DNA from: Mesotaenium endlicherianum
Taxonomy: Eukaryota; Streptophyta; Zygnematophyceae; Zygnematales; Mesotaeniaceae
Direction of reading: 5' to 3'
DNA length: 64,000 nt
Assembly: GCA_009602735.1 (NCBI GenBank)
Contig: WELA01001243.1
Coordinates: forward strand, 162,047 to 226,046
The translations under genes were made by a program, and so were the position numbers. Shown here one piece after another: positions 1 to 9,462 of the stretch. The notes beneath the pieces were generated by a model that had not been told where the DNA came from, did not search any database, and saw only the letters and a program-made list of their open reading frames with translations. How positions within the stretch are numbered: the stretch's first letter is position 1; every line of letters begins with the position of its first letter.

Positions 1-582
1 TCGCAAACCACTGGTGGTGGTGGCAAAGGGCCTAGTAAGCCTAAGCCAAAACCTCCCCAGGACTATGATCATGAGGGAAACAAAAAGTATTACCTGATCA
101 AGTTTCTTGCTGATGTTGAGTAGTGGCTGGAGAACTACCCAAAATTGCAAGATTACGAGAAGGTCTAGCACACTGGTGCTCTACTGAAAGGCAGTGCAGC
201 AAACTGGTGGCTGTATTGGATAGGAGAGCGTAAGGCTCAGCAACTCGGTGACCCTACTTGGGTAGAGTTTGTCGAGAAACTGCATGAGAAGTTTGATGTG
301 ATCAATTAGCAGGAGAAAGCTATCTATGCAATGATCTCCTTAACACAAAAGCAGACCACTTCAGTTGCTGAGTTTGCTCAAAAGTTCGAGGAGAATATGA
401 TGAAGCAGCCAAATTTGCCAGAGCAGTATAGGATAGCATACTTCAGGTATGGCTTGAAATTCGAAGTCTCAGGTCATTTTGCTGAAAAGAAATATAAGAA
501 ACTGGCTGACTTGATCCAAGACGCTGATGCCTGGAATCAGCAGCACTTCAATCACAAGCGCTAGGGTAATGCTTTGGTGTCT
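1..582 (+). pseudogene. Family A Gypsy gag fragment, cut by window edge
   Basis: This is the central part of a Gag capsid gene, 80-90% alike by eye to the intact gag at 40384-41862 (this stretch matches about 40984-41566). It covers the retrotransposon Gag domain, including the region that reads [12 protein letters not shown]. It begins before the window. Premature stops interrupt it, for example TAG near 121 in place of the Gln codon of EQWLE, and again near 166 and 307. The zinc knuckle is missing: at about 582 the sequence jumps straight into the reverse-transcriptase part of pol, a deletion of about 1.6 kb relative to the intact copy. It is a dead copy. Confidence 0.85.
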
Positions 583-2999
583 AACCTTTATGGGTGCTAT
601 GAATGACATTTTCAAACCTTACTTGGATAAGTTTGTGCAAGTATTCTTTGATGATAGTTTAATTTTCTTTGAAAATGAAGCTGAGCAATGTGAGCACTTA
701 AAGACACTCGTGGACACTCTGAGAAGGAATCAGTTATATGCTAAAATGAGCAAGTGTGATTCCTTTAAGGAAAGTATTGAATTCTTGGACCACGTTGTCA
801 GTAAGGAAGGCATCAGTGTGGATCTTACGAAAGTCCAGACCATAAGGGACTGGCCAGTACCACAATCTGTCTCGAAAGTTAGATCCTTCCTTGGATTGGC
901 TAACTACTATAGGAGATTCATTGAGAATTATTCTACAAAGGCCAGTAAACTGACTGACCTTACTAAGGACATAGGGTATGTGTGGGAGGAAGAGCAGAAA
1001 GCTGCCTTCCAGACCCTTAAAGATGCTCTCTTTTCTGCCCCAATCTTAGCTGTGTATGACCCCAGTAAACATGTGCAGGTGGTTACTGATGCTTCTGACT
1101 TTGCCATGGGTGCTATTTTATTACAGCCTGCTGACAAAACCACAAAGGATGGGAAGGTAAACCAGGAGTGGCACCCTGTGGTGTATGAGTCTATTAAATT
1201 CAATCCAGCTAAAATTAACTATTCCGTGCATGATAAAGAGCTGCTTGCTATCATTCATGTGCTCAAACAGTGGAGAGCATACTTACATGGTAAGGCTTTT
1301 AAGGTGATTACAGATTATCTAGCTCTGACTCACTTCCTGAAGAAGTCTAAGCTGTCCAGGAGGGAAAATCTCTGGAGCCAAATGCTGGAGCAATTTCAAG
1401 TCCAGATTGACTACAAACCAGGGAAGTTGAATCCTGCTGATGCACTCTCTAGACAATCTGACCTGCAAGAAAGGAACTTTAGTCAGCATGCTGTAGATAA
1501 AGTCCTTCGTGCACTCACTTCACTAAAGGTGAAAATGTCCTTCCTTGAACAACTTAGCCTACCTTTCTGACCCAACATTTGAGCCCAGCCCCACTGGTGG
1601 TGTGTGTCCTGCTATTGCACTCGGGTATAGGCTAAAGGGAGGGGTCTGGGGTAACTGAAACCACTTCACGCAGGCTGGAGCTGGTCATTCCTAATAACTT
1701 GGAAATAAGGTCACTCTTGCTGAGTCAAGCACATGACAGTTTACTGGGTGGGCATTTAGGGCAGGCCAAAATTGTTGGCAAACTTGCAAAACATGATCAT
1801 TGGGATGAAATACCTCGAGAGGTCTTGAAATATGTGGTCAGTGTCAAAAAAATAAGTCTAGGCACATACCACCCGGGGGGCTATTATAACCACTACCCAT
1901 CCCAGCTGGACGCTGGAAAACAATATCCATGGACTGGGTGGTAATATTTCCTGGAACTGCCAATGGGCATGATTCGATACTGGTAGTAGTGGATAAACTG
2001 ACAAAAATGGTCATTTTCATCCCCACCACTGTCAAAGTAACTACAGTCGAAACTACGAGACAGTTATACAATCATGTAGTATGCCAACATGGGCTACTCT
2101 CTAATAATATCTCAGACAGAGACTCATAATTTACCTCTAAGTTCTGGAGAGCTTTAATGGGGTTAATGGGAGTCAAACAGCTGCTCAGCACAATAAACCT
2201 CCCTCAGACGGATGGGCAGATTGAAAAAACCAACCGAATTTTGCAACAACTAATGAGAGCATATATTAACCAAAAACAGGATAATAAAGATGCCCTGTTG
2301 CCTCACATTCAATTTGCGATCAACAGCGCGGTGCATGCGTCAACGGGAAAGCCTCCTTTTGAACTTACTCTGGATAGAGTCCCCAAGTCCCCTTTAGATA
2401 TACTAGGGGAGTCTTTAACTCACCCTGAGGAGATTGACAATCCGGTGTCGCTCCTGTTAACTCAGGAGTTTGTTGACACCCTATTAGAAGTCCAACACAA
2501 TCTGCACAAAGCCCAAAAAAATCAACAAAATTACGCTATTCAACACCGTCAGAAGCTGACATTTTCAAAGGGCAATTTGGTCAAACTGCATTCTCAACAC
2601 CTGTACCTGCCTGGTGTGGTCAAGAAAAAGCTTGGTCCGGTCTGGGTCGGTCCATATATGGTGGTGCGCCGTGTCGGTCAAAATGCTTACAAACTGAACA
2701 TGTCAGCTAAATACAAGGGTCACCCAATCTTTAATGTCTCCTTTCTGGAACCATACATCAAAGGTGACACACTGTTCACAGGTCGGTTACCTGTCTATTA
2801 GGACCGGTCCCCGCTGTTCGAGAAGGTGACCCTGAGAAATATGAGGTTGATGAGATTTTAGAAGCTCGCTCTGTCTATCGATCATCTAAATATGTCATGA
2901 AAAATTTGGTCAGATGGAAGGATTACAATGCCTCTGGGGACACCTGGAAATTTTAGGACCATTTGACCAATGCCGAAGGGGCGTTGTAACGATTTTACC
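583..2999 (+). pseudogene. Family A Gypsy pol fragment (RT end, RNase H, integrase, chromodomain)
   Basis: Broken pol that starts inside reverse transcriptase at the FMGAMNDIF region. Protease and the RT fingers are lost in the deletion at about 582. RNase H ([13 protein letters not shown], then [11 protein letters not shown]) is in one open frame up to about 1560, where a 7-bp deletion relative to the 39.6-48.4 kb copy shifts the frame. The integrase follows in pieces: zinc-binding HHCC region near 1730-1850, catalytic core near 1930-2260 with a stop after ISDRDS. A chromodomain remnant ([14 protein letters not shown]-like) lies at about 2840-2990 with further stops. The RT active-site aspartates are mutated here (FFDDSL in place of FLDDIL). 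Non-functional. Confidence 0.88.
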
Positions 3000-3026
3000 T
3001 TTGGGAGGCTGGGACACCTCTCTAAT

Positions 3027-3240
3027 TGTCATTTCAGGTGACATGGGAAGGTGACAGGAGATCTTGTCTTCATTTAAGTTGGAGGGGAAATGTGGCCAAA
3101 CGTGGCCTAAAGTGACAGTTAGTGACGGAAAGTGACAGTATTTGACAGGGAGTGACAGTTGTGACGGGCAACCCAGTGACAGCTGAAACGGGCAACCCAC
3201 CTCAAACATTAAGTTGGAGGGAGTGGGATAAATATCTCAA
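3027..3240 (+). promoter_or_regulatory. Pol-ORF3 spacer: GTGACAG iterons, two internal PPT copies, TATA-like box
   Basis: The spacer between pol and the third ORF holds about seven GTGACAG or GTGACGG words between 3030 and 3195. It also holds two copies of the element's own polypurine tract (AAGTTGGAGGGG at 3076-3088, AAGTTGGAGGGAG at 3211-3223) and a TATA-like word (GGATAAATATC) just after the second copy. The same arrangement recurs in the other family A copies (36866-36940 on minus; 45698-45740 on plus). An internal promoter for ORF3 is an inference. Confidence 0.45.
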
Positions 3241-3349
3241 AAACTAGCCGATTATCGATTGCCGTTGCATATTCATCCGTGACACTCAATTGCGCTCACA
3301 CTCACTTCTCTCTCTAGGAACACTTGCCCTTTCAATTCACTTACACCAG

Positions 3350-3455
3350 GTATTGCATGTCCTAACTCCCTCTACTACGTTCTTCCCTGTCAAAGTACTC
3401 AATCCTGTGCATGATATCATGACTACACTAACCCCATTGTGGTATGAACGAGCAG
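3350..3455 (+). other. Putative 106-bp intron in the ORF3 5' leader
   Basis: The donor reads CACCAG|GTATTG and the acceptor GAGCAG|GATGAC, so the ORF3 ATG starts one base into the next exon. A branch-point word CACTAAC (3426-3432) puts its adenosine 24 nt from the intron end. Equivalent sites exist in two other family A copies (45811-45913 plus, 36644-36751 minus). No transcript evidence is available here. Confidence 0.55.
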
Positions 3456-3456
3456 G

Positions 3457-4098
3457 ATGACTCAATTGTTTGAACTCAAGAGAAAAAGAAGGGCGGACGA
3501 GGCACAAGCGGAGTACAAGGAATTCCATGTCGACATCAAACCATCCTCCATCTCTTCTCCAAAATCAGAGCGACTCCAACTACAGCGGAAGGCTCAGAAG
3601 AGGAAGGAGGAGGAGGAACAGGCCAGGTTGAGACAGGAAGAGCAGAACAAAAAAGCTGCAGAGAAAGCCAAGAAGGCGGAGGAACAAAGGTTTGCTGAGG
3701 AGAGGCAGAAGCAGCAGGTTGAGGAGGAACATAGGAGAATCAAAATCTACTGCTACACGGTGATGGGCAAGGGCTTTGACAAAGCTGACAGAAGGGCTGC
3801 CAAGGAGGCAGCCAGAGGGCAACCAGCATCTCCCTCTCATAAAGGGCATGTACCATTAGCTCATGTCATGCAGCACCCCTCCGTTATGCCAGTGTATGTC
3901 CTTGCCAGTTTGAGAGCTGCACAAGAGAGAGCGGTCTCCATCAACTTGCAGACAATGCAAGAGCAGGCTGCCCAGTTGCTGCGTTCACTCCTCGGTTGAC
4001 CCTGGTCTAAGCCTCCAGGTTTCAGGAGACTATCAGATAGGAGAAGCAGATCCGGTTCCAGGTCTCGCTCCCCAGAAGACCGAGCCCCTGGTACTTAG
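3457..4098 (+). pseudogene. Family A third ORF (ORF3), internally deleted
   Basis: Coiled-coil protein of the env-position ORF3 family. The N-terminal part (about 100 residues) is rich in Lys, Glu, Arg and Gln and begins MTQLFELKRKRRADEAQ. It then reads into YCYTVMGKGFD, the start of the conserved globular core, and jumps at about 3780 to the C-terminal region (ADRRAAKEAARGQPASPS, then GHVPLAHVMQHP). Roughly 0.8 kb of core is missing compared with 34978-36651 and 45915-47591. The open frame stops at 3997-3999. The RS-like tail (SRSGSRSRSPEDRAPGT) follows in another frame to a TAG at 4096-4098. No homology to a named family is recognised. Confidence 0.75.
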
Positions 4099-4173
4099 TT
4101 TGCTGTTGTCTTTGTTTTAAGTTCAGTTGATTGTGTTGCATGTGTGTTACTTGGCAGTAAATAATATAGAAGT

Positions 4174-4208
4174 GTTGTCTAGTCGACAACAATTTAAGTT
4201 GGAGGGAT
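4174..4208 (+). other. Conserved hairpin and terminal polypurine tract (family A)
   Basis: GTTGTC-TAGTC-GACAAC (4174-4190) can fold into a 6-bp hairpin. It lies just before AAGTTGGAGGGAT, the plus-strand primer tract that abuts the 3' LTR. The same hairpin-PPT pair is present at 6705-6739, 47670-47704 and, on minus, 34859-34893. Confidence 0.6.
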
Positions 4209-4931
4209 TGTAATGAGTCAATATATTGGATAGGTATAATATTCATTTAGATATGATAGTTAAATAACTTCAACCTGCTCAACTTTAGTTAATATTAATT
4301 GTGCAGGATAATTGATACTTAGTTAAATGACTCAGCCGAGAGTAGCAGGCTGAAGTCCATTAGGTCAGCCTGTTGACTTGGGTCAGCTTGCTGCCACATT
4401 CTTTGACAATCAGCTGGCTGCCGTACTCGGCAGCAGCAAACTGCCTAGCTATGCATCTAAGTGTGGTCTGCTAGATGAGTGGCCAAATGACACCCTTAAG
4501 GTGGATGGCGATTCGAGATGAAGGAAGATGGTTGTGGATTTGGTTAGCCGAGGTCCTACCAACGTGGTTAACTTCCGGGTAGGCGGTGCCATCGCACTTG
4601 CCGTTGAACAGTAAACTCATTTCATGTACATATGCTAGGTGTTGGTCTCGAGTCCAGCATTCGAATACGAGGCCAACTCCCTATTGAGATATATTTGAAT
4701 CCAAGGCGAGAAGCCATTGATACGCACTGTCTTCTAGCCTTGCTTATGTATGAGTTTACGGATTGCATTATTGATGCTCGTTTACTTGCATTTGACCTGC
4801 GAGTATTGTCCACCGCTAGTCTGTTTGTCTTTGCTGTTTAATCAGATAACAGTAAATACCATAAAGATTACTTGCTGATATACAAATCTTCATTAATTGT
4901 TAATGGCCTGTTGGAAAGTTGATTCATTTCA
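4209..4931 (+). repeat. Family A LTR, 3' LTR of the first element
   Basis: Starts TGTAATGAGTC and ends GATTCATTTCA, the family A ends (TGTAATGAATC / GATTCATTTCA, near-perfect 11-bp inverted repeats). It is directly preceded by the PPT. It contains CAGCCTGCT-type words and a TATA-like ATATACAAATC near its end (TATAAAG in other copies). The flank at 4932 cannot be tested for a target-site duplication because the 5' end lies outside the window. Confidence 0.88.
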
Positions 4932-5034
4932 ACCATGCCAGGACCCCACAAGCCGTCTGACTGAGGTCAAAAGGCATAGGAGGAAGGTTGGCTAACAAAG
5001 GTAGGGAAAGCACGGCGTGGCTAAGTGGGGAGGT

Positions 5035-6430
5035 TTAGCGAGCATTGGGAAGGGTGATTGGGTAAAAGACAGGCATAGGAAGGAGGTGGGAGGGAAGAAT
5101 AGTAGTGACCAGCTGACGGTGGGGCCAGCTGTGGACGGCCAGGGCGGCAGCGTGAAGATCGGGTTGAGGTGCGAGGTTGGTCCAGTAGATGCGGGAGCAG
5201 GGGGCGTAGGCCCCAACAGCGGTAGCGTCAAGGAGAACGCCAGGGCCGAGGATGGCAGTGATGTAGGCGAAGTCAGCACGGACATTGGCGCGGCGGTCGT
5301 CTCCAGAGGGGACGTTGTCAAGCAAATATGCAGGAGAAGGTAAAGGACCGACCTGGAGCACCTGGAGAATGCCAATGAGCTCATGGAAGAGACGAGAGCG
5401 AGGATCAGCAAGGCCAAGGCCGTGGCTGGCCTGAGAGTGCCCTTGGCACTTCCAGTCGGCCACGACCAAATCAATGTGCCCTAAGGGCAGAAGGTTGTCG
5501 GGGTCGAGCAGGCGAATGTCTTGGGGTAGGGCGGCATGAACGGAGGCATAAGCAGTGGACGAGAGGAGGGTGGGGAAGTGTGTAGTGAGCAAGCGGAGAT
5601 GGTGATAGCTAGCAGCGCGTGCAGTAGGGTCCTGATCACAGTAAAAGTAGCGGTGAATAGGGATGTTGTTATGCAACAATGCAGCGATTGGTGTGGAGAG
5701 GCCTGCGAAGAGGTTGAGCACAACGAGGCCTTGAGGAGGGACTGTGAGTGGGTGGAGAGTGATGTCAAGGGTGCTTGGAAGAGATGATGGGGGAGGGGGG
5801 AGAGGGGGCAAAAGGGCAGGGTAGGCCAAGGCATATTCAGCTTGGGTGTGTGCGGCGCGCAGATGGGTGGATGGTTCATAGATGGCGACGCATGCATGGA
5901 CATAGGTGACTGAAGTAGCAGTCTGGGCTGATGTGGCTGCAGAAGGTGTGAGAGTAAGGTGCATAGGCAGGTAACCGACATGTTGGCCCACGCCATGCAA
6001 TTTGACTCGGTAGTGTGCTTGCTGAGTCCACGAGTCAACGGTGAGGCCTAAGGGCAAATTAAACTTCCGACTTAGTAAAAGATCGTAAGAGGTTGCATCA
6101 GTGATGACACACTGGGCGAACAAGGTGACAGCGTCCTGGGCGCCAGGGTTAAAAAAAGATGGCCAGGCGACGTTTAGTGAGGTGCACTGGTTGGGTAGAA
6201 CTTTTGAGCGCAGTGGCCATGTGCAAGTCACTATTGATCATGTCTGCGCCAGTAAGCCCCAGTAACTGGCAAAGGCGCGCCGAGCAAAACGGGCTGGGCG
6301 CCGGTGTCAATGACGACCAGGCCAGGGGCGACGCCGCTGACTGTGACCACAGCACGGGTGTTATCTACACGTGCATTCGACGGACGGAGTTGAAAACAAG
6401 AACAGCGAGTACTGGGCCGAGCAAGGGGAC
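5035..6430 (-). pseudogene. Retropepsin plus cytosine-C5 methyltransferase polyprotein fragment
   Basis: Minus-strand retroelement fragment. The upstream part is an aspartic protease: VVIDTGAQPVLLG (the DTGA active site) near 6310-6340, then a frame change near 6280, then a second change in a T7 run near 6155. It goes on to TDATSYDLLLSRKF, the second conserved region of a retropepsin (ILGR-like). From 6231 down to the stop at 5035 one 398-codon frame is open. Residues 1-90 are the protease end, about 95-165 a Pro/Ala-rich linker, and about 168-398 a DNA methyltransferase-like domain. Reverse transcriptase is absent: family A DNA lies on both sides. The frameshifts make the protease dead in this copy. 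The reading as a retro-DNMT follows from protease and methyltransferase motifs in one frame. Confidence 0.75.
5038..5721 (-). other. C5-methyltransferase-like domain (motifs I, II, IV, VI, VIII)
   Basis: Within the 398-residue frame: motif I-like VVLNLFAGLSTP (170-181, SAM binding); acidic end of strand 2 in YFYCDQDPTA (195-204); motif IV-like VVADWKCQGHS (256-266) with the catalytic Cys at 262, followed by GLADPRSRLFHE, which matches the usual D-x-R-S-x-L-F stretch; motif VI-like YLLDNVPSG (302-310); motif VIII-like YAPCSRIYWTNL (342-353). The spacing fits small DNMT3-like or bacterial-type enzymes. Two key places differ from consensus: Pro of PCQ is Lys, and Glu of ENV is Asp. The C terminus is cut in the target-recognition region, so motifs IX and X are missing. 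Activity is doubtful. Confidence 0.72.
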
Positions 6431-6431
6431 G

Positions 6432-6623
6432 CGGCTGAGAGCTGCAGAGGAGAGGGCTATCTCCATCAACTTGCAGACTGTGCAAGAGGAGGCTACCTAA
6501 TTGCTACGTTCTCCTCTCGGTTCACCTTGGTTTGAACCCCCAAGTTTCAGGAGACCACCAGGTAGGAGAAGAAGGTCCAGGTTCAGGTCCCGCTCCCCAG
6601 AGGATAGAGCCCCTGGTACTTAG
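6432..6623 (+). pseudogene. Family A ORF3 C-terminal remnant
   Basis: About 190 bp matching the end of ORF3 (compare 3911-4098): an ISINLQTVQEEAT-like segment, a premature TAA, then the RS-rich tail (SRFRSRSPEDRAPGT) in another frame, ending at TAG 6621-6623. The left edge at about 6431 is a sharp junction with the methyltransferase fragment. Confidence 0.75.
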
Positions 6624-6704
6624 TATGCTGATTGTCCTTGTTTAGAGTCAGTATGCTCTAATGTGCATGTTTTTTACTTTGTTGCAGTCAAATAGTTAAC
6701 AGGT

Positions 6705-6739
6705 GTTGTTTAGTTGACAACAATTGAAGTTGGAGGAAT
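6705..6739 (+). other. Hairpin and polypurine tract (family A)
   Basis: GTTGTTTAGTTGACAAC can fold with one G-U pair and is followed by AAGTTGGAGGAAT at the LTR edge. It is equivalent to 4174-4208 and 47670-47704. Confidence 0.5.
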
Positions 6740-7473
6740 TGTTATGAATCAGTATATTGGATAGATATAATATTTATTTAAACATAATAAATAAATAAAT
6801 TCAGCCTGCTGAACTTTAGTTAATATTGAGTCTGCTGGATTTTTAATACTTCATTCAGTGACTGAGCTGGGAGAAGCAGGCTGAAATCAATTAGGTCAGC
6901 CTGTTGACTTAGGTCAGCTTGCTGACACATTCTTTGACAGTCAGCTGACTGCCGTACTTGGTAGCAGCGAACTGCCTAGTTATGCATCTAAGTGTGGTGT
7001 GCTAGATGAGTGGCCAAATGACACCCTTAAGGTGGATGGCGATTCAGGATGATGGGAGATGGCTGTGGATTTGGTTAGCCGAGGTCCCACCGACGAGGTT
7101 AACTCCCGGGTAGGTGGTGCCATCACACTTGCCGATGAACGGTAAACTCATTCCATGTACATATGCTAGGTATTGCTCTCGAGTTCGGCATTCGGAAACG
7201 AGGCCAACTCTCTTGTACCGCTTACTGAGAGATATCTAAATTCAAGGCGAGAAGCCATCGATGCAAACTGTCTTCTAACCTTGCTTATGTATGAGTTTAC
7301 TGATTGCATGATTGATGCTCGTTTACTTGCATTTGACTTATGAGTGTTATATACTGCTAGTGTATTGTCTTTTGCTGTTAAATCAATTAACAAAAATTAC
7401 CATAAGAATTACTTGATGAATAAAGATCTATTATTAATTGTCAATCGCCTATTGGTAAGTCAATTCGATTCAC
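6740..7473 (+). repeat. Family A LTR (plus), 3' LTR of a fragment
   Basis: Starts TGTTATGAATC after the PPT and runs to an eroded end (GATTCACCA in place of GATTCATTTCA). It is colinear with the other family A LTRs. The right flank up to about 7539 is unassigned. Confidence 0.82.
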
Positions 7474-7539
7474 CAACCGACCCACAATACATGTCAACAC
7501 ATGGATGGGTATTTTTGCACGTGCCCACCTTAGGGCCCA

Positions 7540-7864
7540 AAATTGCCTCCTTAGGCTCATAATGCTTTTGCACAGGGATTTGCCACTCTTTCACCAGCTT
7601 CTTGTGCACAAAGTTTGCACTTGCGCCACTGTCGACCATACACTTCGCCTTGTTGCCGTCGACCGCTCCTTCCACGATGATAGGCTTGTCAACGTCTCGT
7701 CTTTTGCTTCTCGGCAGGCTCCTGGGGATAACCTCCTTGTGAGTTCTCGTCTTCACGCCAGTAGACACCCCAGAACGACTTACTGGCGTCCTCCTTTTTC
7801 CTGCTGTTGAGGTTGCTTCGCCTTCACATGACAGTCTCGAGCCAGATGTCCAAGCTTGCCGCAA
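7540..7864 (-). pseudogene. Family B protease start, truncated
   Basis: Reads through KPIIVEGAVDGNKAKCMVDS (retropepsin with DSGA active site in the segment VDSGASANFVH) and stops matching the complete family B element at about 7540, where the wording leaves the GQRLKCG path. Its frame is -1 relative to the gag frame that ends at 7780, with an overlap of about 85 nt. The rest of pol is absent. Confidence 0.8.
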
Positions 7865-8811
7865 TTATAGCAGGGTCCTCTCGGCTTGAAATTCTGCTGC
7901 CTGCGCTGGTACTGCACAAGTCCCAACTCCATGGGTACTGGACCTTGAACACTCGTGCTTGGCGCTTGAGATCCAAAGTGTCGATATCCTCCAAAGTTGT
8001 GGCTGCCCCACTGCCTCTGACTATACTCCACGGCGTCGACCCTTGTTGCCAATGCCATCATTTCTCCAAGACTGGTAGGGTCCTTGAGCGCCACTTCCTT
8101 GGCCACAGTTGGCTTGAGTTTCCTCTTGAACTTGTCCATCATCTCTGACTCGTGCATGGATGGGCATTGAAGCACCAGCTCGTTGAAGCGCGAAACGTAC
8201 TCCTGAACGCTTGCTCGTTGACGAAGGCGCACCAATAGATCTCGAGCGGTAGCCTCGGGCGCAATAGGTTTGAATTGCCTCTTCAAGCCTTCAAAGAGCT
8301 GATCAACAGTAGCAGGAACTCCAGACAACTGCTCTTCTCGTTCATACCAAGCTCCAGCACTCTTCTGCAGCAAAGTTATGACAAAGGCGACTTGCCTGTC
8401 GGGCGTGAGCGCAGAATACTCCATAAACTTCTTCACTCCAAAAATCCATTGATGAACAGGCGGCGATCCACGCTCTCCAGTATAAACTTCAGGCTTAGGC
8501 GCACGCACTCCTGATGCGGGTGGAATAACTGGTTGCACCACTGGGTTAACATGAATCGGTGGTACAACAGGTGCAGGTGCCGAACTCGTCGAAGCGGCGT
8601 TCCCCATAACAACTCGCACCATTCTCTCCACCTCCGCGCGCATATTTTGTTGAAACTGGGTGTAGACTTCTCCTCCAATTGCATTTGCCATTTGCCTTAG
8701 CATCGCCTGCATCTCTTGTTGCTCTCTGGTCATTGTTGGTGCTGCCTGCTGCCCCGCGCGCTCAACATGCTCGACATGTTCGCCTCCTCCAGCTGCCGGC
8801 TGCGACTCCAT
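7780..8811 (-). CDS. Family B Gypsy Gag (intact frame, 343 aa)
   Basis: Gag capsid and nucleocapsid polyprotein of a Ty3/Gypsy chromovirus. The start MESQPAAGGGEHVEHVE lies 24 nt downstream of the PBS, which supports the start chosen. The retrotransposon Gag domain is at about residues 110-250 (HQWIFGVKKFMEYSAL, then YVSRFNELVLQCP). A CCHC zinc knuckle CYNCGKLGHLARDC lies near 317-330, followed by a Gln-rich tail. The frame is unbroken here, while in the related complete element at 15726-21339 gag is broken. The element around it is truncated (no RT or IN), so the ORF is a relic, not a host gene. Confidence 0.85.
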   Translation of the reverse strand: MESQPAAGGGEHVEHVERAGQQAAPTMTREQQEMQAMLRQMANAIGGEVYTQFQQNMRAEVERMVRVVMGNAASTSSAPAPVVPPIHVNPVVQPVIPPASGVRAPKPEVYTGERGSPPVHQWIFGVKKFMEYSALTPDRQVAFVITLLQKSAGAWYEREEQLSGVPATVDQLFEGLKRQFKPIAPEATARDLLVRLRQRASVQEYVSRFNELVLQCPSMHESEMMDKFKRKLKPTVAKEVALKDPTSLGEMMALATRVDAVEYSQRQWGSHNFGGYRHFGSQAPSTSVQGPVPMELGLVQYQRRQQNFKPRGPCYNCGKLGHLARDCHVKAKQPQQQEKGGRQ

Positions 8812-8834
8812 AATATAATATGCAAACTAGCCCT

Positions 8835-8846
8835 GCTCCGATACCA
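8835..8846 (-). other. Primer-binding site, family B (tRNA-iMet type)
   Basis: On the minus strand it reads TGGTATCGGAGC, 11 of 12 bases equal to the plant initiator-Met tRNA complement (TGGTATCAGAGC). It lies 2 nt inside the 5' LTR. Confidence 0.8.
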
Positions 8847-8848
8847 GA

Positions 8849-9462
8849 TGAAAGGGGCAGAGTGCCCTAGTGGAAGCGTAGTGACTCACGAGGAAAGGAA
8901 CTAGTTGCCATCATACTAGAGAGTGCAGCGGCATATCACTAACAAAGCTTAGGAAAATTACTCAACATTTTGAGTAGCAGGAAACTGCTCACAAATGATG
9001 TAGGATGAAAGGCCTTGTCATTACAAACCCGTAGAAATTTACAAAAGTGAAAACTGTTGAGAAACAAAGAAGTTATGCCTATTTATAATTTTCTGCCTAA
9101 GTGCTCCTCCCTAGGAGGAAGCTACGGATTTTTCCTAAGTGTTCGTCAAATCGTCCCTTCCAGAATATTCGTGAGTAAGCCAGATCAGTCTAATCTGACG
9201 TGTCGCGCCGAATTGACGTCCACATACATGCATCGACATTACTAGAATATTCTATCTTAGACGCGCTAGGCTAAACCAAAACTTCTAGGTAAATCGACCT
9301 AGTCGGCACTCCGCGTCAGCCGAACTTACGTGAAGGTTCGAGTTCATTCTAACGGGCCAGATCGCTCGACGCTGTCGGTCAATCCGACGGTCGCGCTCAC
9401 CGCGAATTAAGGACAGTCGTCAACCGACCTCAAAACTAATTAAACTTCGGAAATCCGGAACT
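8849..9462 (-). repeat. Family B 5' LTR (minus), truncated
   Basis: In plus orientation it starts TGAAAGGGGCAGAG (the LTR end on the minus strand). It matches the complete LTRs at 15726-16468 and 20596-21339 but lacks the last 130-150 bp, being cut at about 9462 where an oppositely oriented copy begins. It contains the TATA box at 9078-9087 and heat-shock-type element at 9158-9175 (both minus). Confidence 0.85.

Noticed and set aside
4992-6038. Pro/Ser-rich frames on both strands overlapping the methyltransferase
   Set aside because: They are shadow frames of the GC-rich methyltransferase frame; only one frame carries motifs.
7780-7800. Frameshift heptamer at the family B gag-protease overlap
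   Set aside because: The GAA-AAA-GGA codons do not form a canonical X-XXY-YYZ heptamer, although the next frame is -1.
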